Both the position numbers and the translations under genes were made by a program. 64,000 nt of DNA, from contig NZ_CP029078.1 in assembly GCF_005222485.1 (NCBI RefSeq), positions 7,565,501-7,629,500 of the forward strand, in the 5' to 3' direction. This DNA is from Streptomyces griseoviridis. Lineage in GTDB: Bacteria > Actinomycetota > Actinomycetes > Streptomycetales > Streptomycetaceae. Positions 46,132 through 54,972 of this stretch are shown piece after piece. Under the pieces are notes generated by a model, which saw only the letters and a program-made list of their open reading frames with translations, searched no databases and was not told the origin of the DNA. Position 1 is the first letter of the stretch. Each line of letters opens with the position of its first letter.

Positions 46132-46275
46132 CATGAAAGCTACACACAGACACCACAATGTGACGCGACGGATGTGTCGACGACTGGCTTCTGAGGGGGC
46201 GCCGGCGTCGCGCCAGGGGGTGCGTCCGCTCTGCGGAGCCATGCTCACCCCTGCCCGGGGAGGGGACTTCACCGC

Positions 46276-48402
46276 ATGAAGCGGACCATACGCACCGCCG
46301 TGCTCACGGTGGGCGCGCTCGTCGCCGCGCTGGGCCTGCCGGCCGGCACGGCCCACGCCGACACCGAACCCAGAGTCGACCTGAGGGTCCTCGTGGTGAG
46401 CGACGGCGGCCCGTCGACGGACGCGATAGCCGCCGAACTCACCACCGCCGGAACGCCGTTCACCAAGATCGACCTCACCCAGGCCGGACGGCAGACCATC
46501 GACGCCGGGTTCCTCGCGGACACCGTCGCCGGCCGGCCGCGCGCCAAGTTCCAGGCGGTCGTGCTGCCCAACGACAATCCGTTCGCGGCCGGTTCCACCG
46601 AGATGGCGGCCCTCGCCGCCTACGAGCAGACGTACTCCATACCGCAGGTCGACGCCTACACCTACGCGCGTCCCGAGGCCGGCCTCCAGTACCCGGTCTA
46701 CGGCGGCTACTCGGGCAGCATCGACGGCGCCCAGGCGGCCGTGACCACCGCGGGCAAGGCCGGCCCGTTCGGCTACCTCGACGGGACCGTGCCCTTCGAG
46801 GACAACGACCCAGCCGTGAACGAGAGTTACGCCTACCTCTCGCAGCCGGTGGCCGGGGCCGACTTCACCCCCTACGTCGAGGCGACGATCCCCGGACAGA
46901 CGGCCAAGGGCTCCCTGGTGGGCGAGTACCGGCACGACGGACGCCGCGAACTCGTCGTCACGTTCGTGTACAACCAGTACCAGCAGCAGTTCAGGCTGCT
47001 GGCCCGGGGCATCGTCGAGTGGATGACCGGCGGAGTGCACCTCGGCGCCTCCCGCAACTACTTCGCCGTCCACGTGGACGACGTGTTCGCCGCCGACGAC
47101 CGCTGGAACAGCGACCTCAACTGCACACCGGGCGACGTCGACTGCACCGACCCGAACGCCACGCCCGACCCGATCCGGATGACCCCCGCCGACGTGGACC
47201 ACGCCGTCGCGTGGGAGCAGGGCAAGAACTTCACCCTCGACTTCGCGTACAACGCCGTGGGCAGCGTCGACCAGCGCGAGGACAACGACGGCGTCGACCT
47301 CCTCGCCGACCGGCTGATCGCCAACCGCAACCAGTTCCGCTGGATCAACCACACCTACACGCACTCCTTCCTCGGCTGCGTGCAGAACACCGCCGTCGTC
47401 CCCTGGACGTGCGCCACCACCGCGGGCGGCGCCACCCAGTGGATCAGCCGCAGCGAGATCTCCGGCGAGATCTCCACCAACCGCGTCTGGGGCCAGGCCA
47501 ACGGACTCCCGCTCCAGAACGACGAGTTGGTCACCGGCGAGCACTCCGGCATGCGGATCCTGCCGCAGCAGCCCGTCGACAACCCCAACCTGGCGCCCGC
47601 CCTCGCCGACAACGGCATCGGCTGGCTCGGCTCCGACAACTCCCGTGAGCCCGTCCAGCGCGCGGTCGGCCAGGCCACCACCGTGCCCCGGTACCCGATG
47701 AACGTCTTCTACAACGCGGGCAAGGCCGCCGAGCAGGTCGACGAGTACAACTGGATCTACACCAGCCGCGCCCAGGGCGGCAGCGGTGTCTGCGAGGACA
47801 ACCCCGCGACCACCACCTGCCTGCCCGCGCCGCTCAGCACCAGCACCGGCTACGCCGACCACATCGTGCCGCTGGAGACCCGGATCGCCCTCGGGCACGT
47901 GCTGTCCAACGACCCCAAGCCGCACTTCATCCACCAGTCCAACCTGGCGGAGGAGCGCATCGCCTACCCCGTCCTCGACGGCGTCCTCGGCAGCTACCAG
48001 GACCTCTTCGCCACCAACACCCCGGTGGTGAACCTGCGGATGAGGGACATCGGCACCGAACTGAAGCGCCGCGCCGCCTGGCAGAGCGCCGTCCAGGCCG
48101 GACAGGTCACCGCCTACCGCATCGGCACCGCCGTCACCGTCAGCGCGCCCTCGGGCATCCAGGTCACGGCCACCCTGCCCACCGGGACCACCCTCGGCGG
48201 CACCGCGTTCGGCACCGCCTACGCGGGCGCCGTCTCCGGCTGGACCCCGTCCGCCGGCACCCCGCTCACCCTGACGCTGCCCGCCTCCGCCGCGGCCCCG
48301 GCCCCCACCGCGGCCCGCACCGCCCCGGCCACCGACCCCGCGCCCGGCACCCGGGTCCCCGCCGGGGTCGTCGAGCAGGTCCCCGCCACCGCGGACAACT
48401 GA
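46276..48402 (+). CDS. secreted polysaccharide deacetylase, CE18/Agd3-like
   Basis: A 708-residue exported protein. Signal peptide at 1-29. Residues ~33-240 (LRVLVVSDGGPSTDAIAAEL; KFQAVVLPNDNPFA; SIPQVDAYTYARPEAG) resemble the N-terminal domain of the fungal deacetylase Agd3. Residues ~260-650 resemble a NodB-type deacetylase fold: YFAVHVDDVF puts Asp268/Asp269 at motif 1, and NHTYTH puts His359 and His363 at motif 2, so a metal-dependent N-deacetylase is expected. The C-terminal ~45 residues are a low-complexity Ala/Pro tail. First gene of the block, likely to deacetylate a GalNAc/GlcNAc polymer outside the cell. Confidence 0.75.
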   Translation: MKRTIRTAVLTVGALVAALGLPAGTAHADTEPRVDLRVLVVSDGGPSTDAIAAELTTAGTPFTKIDLTQAGRQTIDAGFLADTVAGRPRAKFQAVVLPNDNPFAAGSTEMAALAAYEQTYSIPQVDAYTYARPEAGLQYPVYGGYSGSIDGAQAAVTTAGKAGPFGYLDGTVPFEDNDPAVNESYAYLSQPVAGADFTPYVEATIPGQTAKGSLVGEYRHDGRRELVVTFVYNQYQQQFRLLARGIVEWMTGGVHLGASRNYFAVHVDDVFAADDRWNSDLNCTPGDVDCTDPNATPDPIRMTPADVDHAVAWEQGKNFTLDFAYNAVGSVDQREDNDGVDLLADRLIANRNQFRWINHTYTHSFLGCVQNTAVVPWTCATTAGGATQWISRSEISGEISTNRVWGQANGLPLQNDELVTGEHSGMRILPQQPVDNPNLAPALADNGIGWLGSDNSREPVQRAVGQATTVPRYPMNVFYNAGKAAEQVDEYNWIYTSRAQGGSGVCEDNPATTTCLPAPLSTSTGYADHIVPLETRIALGHVLSNDPKPHFIHQSNLAEERIAYPVLDGVLGSYQDLFATNTPVVNLRMRDIGTELKRRAAWQSAVQAGQVTAYRIGTAVTVSAPSGIQVTATLPTGTTLGGTAFGTAYAGAVSGWTPSAGTPLTLTLPASAAAPAPTAARTAPATDPAPGTRVPAGVVEQVPATADN

Positions 48403-48554
48403 GCCCCGCTCCACACCAGGGACCGCCACCGGCCCACCCGCGACCCGCCCAGCAGGGTCCGCGGCGACGCACCGGGGCGATCCGTGGTCCCGGCCGCCCA
48501 CCAGGCGGCCGGGGCCGGCACGACCACCCACACCTCGGCCGTGGAGCACAGACG

Positions 48555-50075
48555 ATGTCCCATCACCGCGGCGCGCGACGTACCGGAGCGACGCGCGTCA
48601 CCCTGCTCACCGAAGGCACCTACCCGCACAGTCACGGCGGGGTCAGCGTCTGGTGCGACCAACTCGTGCAGGGCATGCCCGACGTCGAGTTCGACGTCGT
48701 GGCCGTCACCGGCACCGGCCGCGAACCCGTCGTCTGGGACCTGCCCGCCCATGTCTCGGGCGTGCGGTCCGTGCCGATGTGGGGCGCCCCGCCCGAAGGC
48801 AGCCTGCCGCGCGGCCGGGCCCGCCGCCAACTCACCACCGCCTACGAGCAGTTCCTCACCGCCCTGCTCGACCCGCGGGCCGAGGACGGTTTCGCCCCCG
48901 CCCTCTACGCCCTGGCGCGCGCCGCGTCCGACGACGCCCTGAGCCCCTTCCTCCGCTCCGACCAGGCCATCACCGTGCTGACCGGGCTGTGGAACCGGCC
49001 GGGACTCGCCGTCCGCGAGGCGGGGCCCACCCTGCACGACGCGCTCACCGCGACCGCCCTGCTCGAACACGCCCTGCGGCCACTGGCCGCCCCGCCGCCC
49101 GAGACCGGCGTCGCCCACGCGGTCAGCGGCGGGGTGGCCGCCCTGCCGGGGCTCGCCGCCCTCGAACGGCACGGCGTGCCGCTGCTGTTGACCGAACACG
49201 GCGTCTATCTGCGCGAGCGCTACCTCGGCTACCGCACCGCGCCCTACCGCTGGCCCGTCAAGGCCGTCGTCCTCGGGTTCTTCCGGCTGCTCGCCGGGGA
49301 GACCTACCGCAGGGCCGCCCTGATCACCCCGGGCAACCGCTACAACCGGCTCTGGGAGGAGGAGGGCGGCGCCGACCCCGAGGCCATCCGCACCGTGTAC
49401 AACGGCGTCGACCCGGCCGCGTTCCCCGCCGCGGGACCCGAACCGCTCACCCCCACCCTCAGCTGGGCCGGCCGCGTCGACCCCATCAAGGACCTGGAGA
49501 CCCTGATCCGGGCCTTCGCCCTGGTCCGTGCCGAACTCCCGGACGCCAGACTCCGGTTGTTCGGCGGCACCCCGCGCGGCGGCGAGGGCTACCGGGAACG
49601 CTGCGAGGCGCTCGCCGCACAGCTCGGCCACGCCGACGCCGTCACCTTCGAAGGCCGCGTCGACGACATCAAGGACGCCTACGCGGCCGGCAACGTCGTC
49701 ATGCTCTCCAGCATCAGCGAGGGCTTCCCCTTCACCCTGATCGAAGCCATGTCGTGCGGACGGGCCACCGTCTCCACCGACGTCGGCGGGGTACGGGAGG
49801 CCGTCGGCGACACCGGACTCGTCGTCGCGCCGCGCGACCCGGCCGCGATGGCCGCCGCCGCCCTGCGCCTGCTCGCCGACGCCCCCCGCCGCAGGGCGAT
49901 GGGCGAGGCGGCCCGGCTGAGGGTGATCGAGCAGTTCACCCTGCGCCAGACCATCGACACCTTCCGCGCCATCTACCTCGAACTGCCCCACCTCACACCG
50001 GAGAAGAAGACCGTGCCCGCACCGGCACCCCTGCCCGCCGCGACCGTCACCGGCACCGGGAGCCTCGCCCTATGA
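48555..50075 (+). CDS. pelF: PelF-type GT4 glycosyltransferase
   Basis: A 506-residue cytoplasmic glycosyltransferase. The hallmark PelF start is seen as LLTEGTYPHSHGGVSVWCDQ, with LLTEHGVYLRERYLGYRT further on. The C-terminal GT-B half has LSWAGRVDPIKDLETLIRAF and the donor-binding Glu pair in SISEGFPFTLIEAMSCG. In Pel systems PelF polymerises the amino-sugar backbone from a UDP-linked donor. ATG at 48555 has GGAG upstream, and the stop overlaps the next gene (ATGA). Confidence 0.92.
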   Translation: MSHHRGARRTGATRVTLLTEGTYPHSHGGVSVWCDQLVQGMPDVEFDVVAVTGTGREPVVWDLPAHVSGVRSVPMWGAPPEGSLPRGRARRQLTTAYEQFLTALLDPRAEDGFAPALYALARAASDDALSPFLRSDQAITVLTGLWNRPGLAVREAGPTLHDALTATALLEHALRPLAAPPPETGVAHAVSGGVAALPGLAALERHGVPLLLTEHGVYLRERYLGYRTAPYRWPVKAVVLGFFRLLAGETYRRAALITPGNRYNRLWEEEGGADPEAIRTVYNGVDPAAFPAAGPEPLTPTLSWAGRVDPIKDLETLIRAFALVRAELPDARLRLFGGTPRGGEGYRERCEALAAQLGHADAVTFEGRVDDIKDAYAAGNVVMLSSISEGFPFTLIEAMSCGRATVSTDVGGVREAVGDTGLVVAPRDPAAMAAAALRLLADAPRRRAMGEAARLRVIEQFTLRQTIDTFRAIYLELPHLTPEKKTVPAPAPLPAATVTGTGSLAL

Positions 50076-51496
50076 GCGGACCGATGTCCCTGGAGCCGGG
50101 CGGCGCCGAACAGGACACGCTCGCGCTGCGGCTGGCCGACGTCAGGCCACCGCGCCGAAGGCCGAGCTGGGCCCGCGGCGCCCTCGACGACACCACCCTC
50201 GCCATCCGGCTGCCCAGGCGGGGACCCGACGAGGCGGCGGTCAGCGAACTCGCCGCCGAACTCGCCGACCGCGTCGGACCCGCCGTCCACCCCTACGAAG
50301 TGGCCGCGCTCCTGGAGGCCGAGGGCCTCTCCGCCTCCCTGATCAAGGAGCGGTACGGCCACCCCAACCTGTTCTCGCTCGCCGCCGCCCTCTACGAACA
50401 GGTGCCCCGCACCTTCCCGCAGCCCGCGCCCGCGGCCGACCCCTGGCGCCCCGACACCGTCCGCTGCCTGCTGCGCGGTGTGCTGTTCGCGCTTCCCGGC
50501 CTCGCCTACCTGCTCACCGCACCCCTGTGGAACACCGGCTCGGACGTCCGCGCGCTGATCGTCGCGGGCCTCGTCTCCTGGGCGTGGGGCCAGGCCCTCG
50601 GCCACCGCGCCCACCTGCGGATGGCCACCGGACGCCGCGAGGCCGGCCGCACCCTGCTGGCGGGCGCCCCCGCCGGAGCCGCCCTGGCGACGGCCGCCGC
50701 CGCCCTCACCGCAGGCGGCGGCCCGGCGACCCTGGTCGCGGCGGCCCAGTCCGCCTACCTGGCCGCCGCAGGCGTCCTGCTGGTGCTGGCCCGGGAACGG
50801 CTGCTGCTGGCCGCGCTCACCCCGCTGATCGCGGGCGCCGCCGCCCTGCCCTGGTGGGAACCAGGCACCTTGATCAGGGCCGGCCTCCCGCTGCTCGCGC
50901 TGCTCGCCACCCTCGCCGTCACCGCCCACGTCCTGCGCACCGCCCTCGCCGTCCCGGCCGTCCCCGGCGCCACCCGGCCCCGCCCGCACTGGTCCCTGCC
51001 CTACGGCCTGTTCGGGCTCGCCGCCGCGACCATGGTGCTGCTCGAAGGGCGCCAGGAACCGTACGCGGTGATCGTGCTGACGGTCTCCATGGGACCGGCC
51101 GAGTGGCTCCTCTACCGCTACCGCGGACTGTCCGTCGCCGCGCTGCGCGCCACCGCCACCCCCGCCGCGTTCCTGCTGCGCTCGGCCGGCATCCTCGGCC
51201 TCTGCCTGCTCGGCTACCTCCTGCCGCTGCTGCCCGCCGCCCTGCTCACCGGCGCCGACCCGGTCACCCTGCTGCCGCTCGCCGCCACCCTGTGGACCGC
51301 GCTGCTGCTCCAGGCGTTCGGCGCCGCCTGGCCACCCGCCGTCATCAGCCTCGCCGCGGCGGCCTGCGCCACCGCCGCCCCGCTCCTCGGCCTGTCGGGC
51401 GACGCCGTCGCCCTCGCCCTGAGCTGCGGCGCCGCCACCGGCTGCCTGGTGGCATGCGCGCTGTGGCTGCTCGGCCGCCCCGCCCCGCACGCCTGA
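50072..51496 (+). CDS. polytopic membrane protein linked to PelF, possible polymer exporter
   Basis: A 474-residue protein. Residues 1-~125 are cytoplasmic: after a disordered start, AALLEAEGLSASLIKERYGH followed by NLFSLAAALYEQVP forms a small helical unit. From about 130 onward there are roughly ten to twelve hydrophobic helices to the C terminus. I recognise no named family. Its coupling to PelF and the absence of a classical PelG in the block suggest it is the flippase/export partner, comparable in topology to PelG or to the membrane part of fungal Gtb3, but this is inference. Confidence 0.65.
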   Translation: MSGPMSLEPGGAEQDTLALRLADVRPPRRRPSWARGALDDTTLAIRLPRRGPDEAAVSELAAELADRVGPAVHPYEVAALLEAEGLSASLIKERYGHPNLFSLAAALYEQVPRTFPQPAPAADPWRPDTVRCLLRGVLFALPGLAYLLTAPLWNTGSDVRALIVAGLVSWAWGQALGHRAHLRMATGRREAGRTLLAGAPAGAALATAAAALTAGGGPATLVAAAQSAYLAAAGVLLVLARERLLLAALTPLIAGAAALPWWEPGTLIRAGLPLLALLATLAVTAHVLRTALAVPAVPGATRPRPHWSLPYGLFGLAAATMVLLEGRQEPYAVIVLTVSMGPAEWLLYRYRGLSVAALRATATPAAFLLRSAGILGLCLLGYLLPLLPAALLTGADPVTLLPLAATLWTALLLQAFGAAWPPAVISLAAAACATAAPLLGLSGDAVALALSCGAATGCLVACALWLLGRPAPHA

Positions 51497-51555
51497 CCGC
51501 GGCTGCCGCCGCACCCCTGCACCTCCGCGCACAACCGACCGGAAGGACACCGCAG

Positions 51556-52557
51556 TTGACCTCCGCACCGCTCGCCGCCGTCACCGGGGCCGAGGGCTTC
51601 ATCGGCTCGCACCTCACCGAGGCCCTGGTCGCCTCGGGGCACCGGGTCAGGGCCATGGCCCAGTACAACTCCTTCTCGTCCTACGGGTGGTTGGAGACCC
51701 TGCACCCCGACGTCCTCGACCAGGTGGAGATCGTCCTCGGCGACGTCCGGGACCCCGGATCGGTCCGCGGCCTCCTTGAAGGCGCCGACACCGCCTACCA
51801 CTTGGCCGCCCTGATCGCGATCCCGTACTCCTACCAGGCACCGCACAGCTACGTGGACACCAACATCACCGGCACCCTCAACGTCCTCGAAGCGGTCCGC
51901 GGCCTCGACACGCCCCGCCTGGTGCACACCTCCACCAGCGAGACCTACGGCACCGCCCAGACCGTGCCCATCACCGAGGACCACCCCATCAACACCCAGT
52001 CCCCGTACGCCGCTTCGAAGGCCGGCGGGGACCGGCTCGCCGACAGCTACCACGCCAGCTTCGACACCCCCGTCGTCACCCTGCGGCCCTTCAACACCTT
52101 CGGGCCGCGCCAGTCGATGCGCGCCGTGATCCCCACCGTCATCGGCCAGGTCGCGGCGGGGGAGCGCACCCTCACCCTCGGCGACCTGCGCCCCACCCGG
52201 GACTTCACCTTCGTCAAGGACACCGCGCGGGCCTTCCTCGCGGTGGGCACCGCACCCGCCGCCCAGGTCGTCGGACGCACCTTCAACGCCGGCACCGGCG
52301 GCGAGATCTCGGTCGGCGACCTGGTCGCGCTGATCGGCAAGGTCATGGACACCGCCCTCGACGTCCGCGAGGACGAGGCCCGCATCAGGCCCGCGGGCTC
52401 CGAGGTGATGCGCCTGGTCGCCGACGCGAGCCGGCTCACCGCCGCCACCGGCTGGCAGCCCGGCCACACCCTGGAGGAGGGCCTCGCGCACACCGTGGAG
52501 TTCTTCCGCGACCCGGCCAACCTCGCCCGCTACAAGACCGGCATCTACAACATCTGA
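51556..52557 (+). CDS. NAD-dependent sugar-nucleotide epimerase/4,6-dehydratase (LegB-like)
   Basis: A 333-residue extended short-chain dehydrogenase. Rossmann motif TGAEGFIGSHL at the start, and active-site Ser/Thr-Tyr-Lys in TSTSETYGT and SPYAASKAGGD. The segment RVRAMAQYNSFSSYGWLE is characteristic of LegB-like UDP-GlcNAc 4,6-dehydratases, although a UDP-hexosamine 4-epimerase is also possible. It would supply a modified amino-sugar nucleotide for the polymer. The start is TTG at 51556, eight bases after GGAAGGA, in good phase with the Rossmann motif. Confidence 0.87.
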   Translation: MTSAPLAAVTGAEGFIGSHLTEALVASGHRVRAMAQYNSFSSYGWLETLHPDVLDQVEIVLGDVRDPGSVRGLLEGADTAYHLAALIAIPYSYQAPHSYVDTNITGTLNVLEAVRGLDTPRLVHTSTSETYGTAQTVPITEDHPINTQSPYAASKAGGDRLADSYHASFDTPVVTLRPFNTFGPRQSMRAVIPTVIGQVAAGERTLTLGDLRPTRDFTFVKDTARAFLAVGTAPAAQVVGRTFNAGTGGEISVGDLVALIGKVMDTALDVREDEARIRPAGSEVMRLVADASRLTAATGWQPGHTLEEGLAHTVEFFRDPANLARYKTGIYNI

Positions 52558-52671
52558 CCCGCCCGGCACGCCCGCGCGGATCCGGGCGGCTCCGCGAACG
52601 CCGTCCGCGGAGACCGCGCCCGTCCGCGCCTGTTCGCTCCCGTCTGTGCCCGTCAACGAAGGAGGGGCCCC

Positions 52672-53385
52672 ATGCACGCAGTCATCCTGGCCGGAGGCAA
52701 GGGCGTCCGGCTGCGGCCGTACACCACCGCGCTGCCCAAGCCGCTCGTCCCCATCGGCGACCAGCACGCCATCCTGGAGATCGTGCTGCGCCAGCTCTCC
52801 ACCGCCGGCTTCACCAGCTGCACCCTGGCCATCGGGCACCTCGGCGAGATCATCCGCGCCTACGTCGGCGACGGCTCCCAGTGGGGCCTGGCCGTCGACT
52901 ACGCCACCGAGGAGAGCCCGCTGGGCACCATGGGCCCGCTGCTCAACCTGCGCCACCGACTCCCCGACACCTTCCTGGTGATGAACGGCGACGTCCTCAC
53001 CGACCTCGACTACGCCGACGTCCTGAGCCGGCACAGATCAAGCGGCGCCCCGCTCACCATCGCCACCTACGCCCGCAAGGTGCACATCGACTTCGGGGTG
53101 CTGACCACCACCGACAGCAAGGTCGTCGCGTTCACCGAGAAACCCAGCGTCGACTACCGCGTCTCGATGGGCGTCTACGGCCTCTCCCGCGCCACCCTGG
53201 AGGCGTACACACCCGGACTGCCCCTGGGCTTCGACGAGCTGGTCCTCGACCTGCTCGCCGCCCAGACCCCTCCGCACGCCTACGACTTCGACGGATACTG
53301 GCTCGACATCGGACGCCCCGACGACTACGACCGGGCCAACGCCGAGTTCACCACCCGCAAGTCGCTTCTGCTCAAGGGAGCCTGA
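52672..53385 (+). CDS. sugar-1-phosphate nucleotidyltransferase
   Basis: A 237-residue enzyme with the nucleotidyltransferase signature AVILAGGKGVRLRPYTTALPKP at the start (cut here to its core GGKGVRLRPYT) and the Mg-binding Asp in VMNGDVLTDLD, plus YWLDIGRPDDYDRAN near the end. It makes NDP-sugars for the polysaccharide. Short length fits RmlA/ManC-like stand-alone forms without a C-terminal hexapeptide domain. Eight bases separate it from the next gene. Confidence 0.9.
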   Translation: MHAVILAGGKGVRLRPYTTALPKPLVPIGDQHAILEIVLRQLSTAGFTSCTLAIGHLGEIIRAYVGDGSQWGLAVDYATEESPLGTMGPLLNLRHRLPDTFLVMNGDVLTDLDYADVLSRHRSSGAPLTIATYARKVHIDFGVLTTTDSKVVAFTEKPSVDYRVSMGVYGLSRATLEAYTPGLPLGFDELVLDLLAAQTPPHAYDFDGYWLDIGRPDDYDRANAEFTTRKSLLLKGA

Positions 53386-53392
53386 GCACGTC

Positions 53393-54313
53393 ATGCGCAT
53401 TCTCGTCCTGGGGTCCACCGGCTACCTGGGCGGCCATGTCGTCGAGCGACTGCGCGCCCTGACCGGCGCGCAGGTGCTCGGCGGCGGCCGCTCGGCCGAC
53501 GCCGACCACCGCGTCGACCTCGCCACCGCGCGCCCGGAACAGCTGGCGAAGACCCTGGCCTCGGCCGCGCCCGACACCGTCGTCAACTGCGCGGGCGCGA
53601 CCGGCGGCGACCCCGTCACCCTCGCCGAGGTCAACGCGCGCGGCCCCGCCGTGCTCTGCGCGGCCCTGCGCGACGCCGCCCCGGCCGCCCGCCTGGTCCA
53701 CCTGGGCTCGGCCGCCGAGTACGGCCCCGGTGTCCCCGGCACCCCGGACACCGAGACGGCGCCCACCAGCCCGGTGGGCCCGTACGGCGCGACCAAGCTC
53801 GCGGGCACGGCCGCGGTCACCGCGTCCGGCCTCGACGCGGTGGTGCTGCGGATCGGCAACCCGGTCGGCCCCGGCGCACCGGCCGGCGGACTGCCCGGCC
53901 GGGTCGCCGCCCTGCTGCGCGCGGCGGGCCGCGACCCCCGGGCGGTGCTGCGCCTCGGCGACCTCTCCGCCCACCGCGACTTCGTCGACGTCCGGGACGT
54001 GGCCCGCGCGGTGGAACGCGCGGCCACCGCCCCGGGACCGCTGCCGCCCGTCCTCAACATCGGGGGCGGCGCCGCGGTGCCGGTGCGGGAGATGGTGCAC
54101 GGCCTGGCCCGGCACGCCGGCTTCCCCGGCCGGATCGAGGAGTCCGCCGACGGCCCGGACGGCCCGGCCGGCTTGGCCGGCTCGGCCCGTTCGGCACGGG
54201 TGTCCTGGCAGTGCTCCGACATCACCGCCGCGGCCGACGCCCTCGGCTGGCGCCCCGAACACACCCTCGACGATGCGCTGGCCGCCCTCTGGGAAGGCGG
54301 CGGCACCCCGTGA
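53393..54313 (+). CDS. NAD(P)-dependent sugar-nucleotide epimerase/reductase
   Basis: A 306-residue short-chain dehydrogenase with LVLGSTGYLGGHVV at the N terminus and the Tyr-Lys pair in VGPYGATKLAGT. Shorter and more diverged than the LegB-like enzyme upstream. Probably the second step on the sugar nucleotide, reducing or epimerising a 4-keto or 4-hydroxyl. The stop overlaps the next start (GTGA). Confidence 0.87.
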   Translation: MRILVLGSTGYLGGHVVERLRALTGAQVLGGGRSADADHRVDLATARPEQLAKTLASAAPDTVVNCAGATGGDPVTLAEVNARGPAVLCAALRDAAPAARLVHLGSAAEYGPGVPGTPDTETAPTSPVGPYGATKLAGTAAVTASGLDAVVLRIGNPVGPGAPAGGLPGRVAALLRAAGRDPRAVLRLGDLSAHRDFVDVRDVARAVERAATAPGPLPPVLNIGGGAAVPVREMVHGLARHAGFPGRIEESADGPDGPAGLAGSARSARVSWQCSDITAAADALGWRPEHTLDDALAALWEGGGTP

Positions 54314-54972
54314 GCCTGCTGGTCCCGCTCTACGTCCACCCCGCCGAGGACCCCGGCGCCTGGCACCGGCTGATCTCCGCCGCGACCCTCACCTACGGCG
54401 TCGTCCTCAACCCCGCGAACGGACCCGGCGAGCGGCCCGACCCCGCGTTCACCGCCGCGGCCGGGGCGCTGCGGGCGGCCGGCGCCCGGCTGCTCGGCTA
54501 CGTCGACACCGACTACGGCATGCGCGCGGGCGCCGACATCGCCGAGGACCTGCGCAGACACCGGGAGTGGTACGGGGCCGACGGCTGTTTCCTGGACCGG
54601 GTGACCGCCACCCCGGAGGCGCTGCCCGCCTGCCGCCGGCTGGTGCGCGCCGTGCGCCGGTCGGGCACCGGGACCGTTGTCCTGAACCCCGGGGTCCACC
54701 CGGCGGCCGGCTACGCCCGCCTCGCCGACCTGACCGTCACCTTCGAGGGCCATTGGTCCACGTACGTCTCCGCGTTCAGCCGGCCCGCCTGGACCGCGCG
54801 GCAGCCGCCCGAGCGGCTGTGCCACCTCGTCTACGGGGTGCCCGAGGCGCTCGTCCCGCTCGCGGTGCGCACCGCGCACGAGCGGGGCGCGGCCGTCTGC
54901 GGCCCCGTCACCGGTGAACCCCCCAACCCCTGGGCCGAGTTGACGCCCGCCCTGACGGGAGCGCCACGATGA
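54310..54972 (+). CDS. spherulation-specific family 4 (spherulin-4/GH135-like) protein
   Basis: A 220-residue protein whose start, SLLVPLYVHPAEDPGAWHRL, and GYVDTDYGMR segment are typical of the spherulin-4 family. The fungal member Sph3 (GH135) cleaves GalNAc-containing galactosaminogalactan and is needed for its synthesis. Acidic residues in ADGCFLDRVTATPE and VTFEGHW could be catalytic. No signal peptide is evident, so it may act inside or at the membrane, as in synthesis-linked hydrolases. Overlaps both neighbouring genes by four bases. Confidence 0.85.
   Translation: MSLLVPLYVHPAEDPGAWHRLISAATLTYGVVLNPANGPGERPDPAFTAAAGALRAAGARLLGYVDTDYGMRAGADIAEDLRRHREWYGADGCFLDRVTATPEALPACRRLVRAVRRSGTGTVVLNPGVHPAAGYARLADLTVTFEGHWSTYVSAFSRPAWTARQPPERLCHLVYGVPEALVPLAVRTAHERGAAVCGPVTGEPPNPWAELTPALTGAPR

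Noticed and set aside
45919..48549. 876-codon minus-strand frame opposite the deacetylase gene
   Set aside because: Gly/Val/Arg-rich antisense shadow; plus strand has signal peptide, motifs and proper codon bias.
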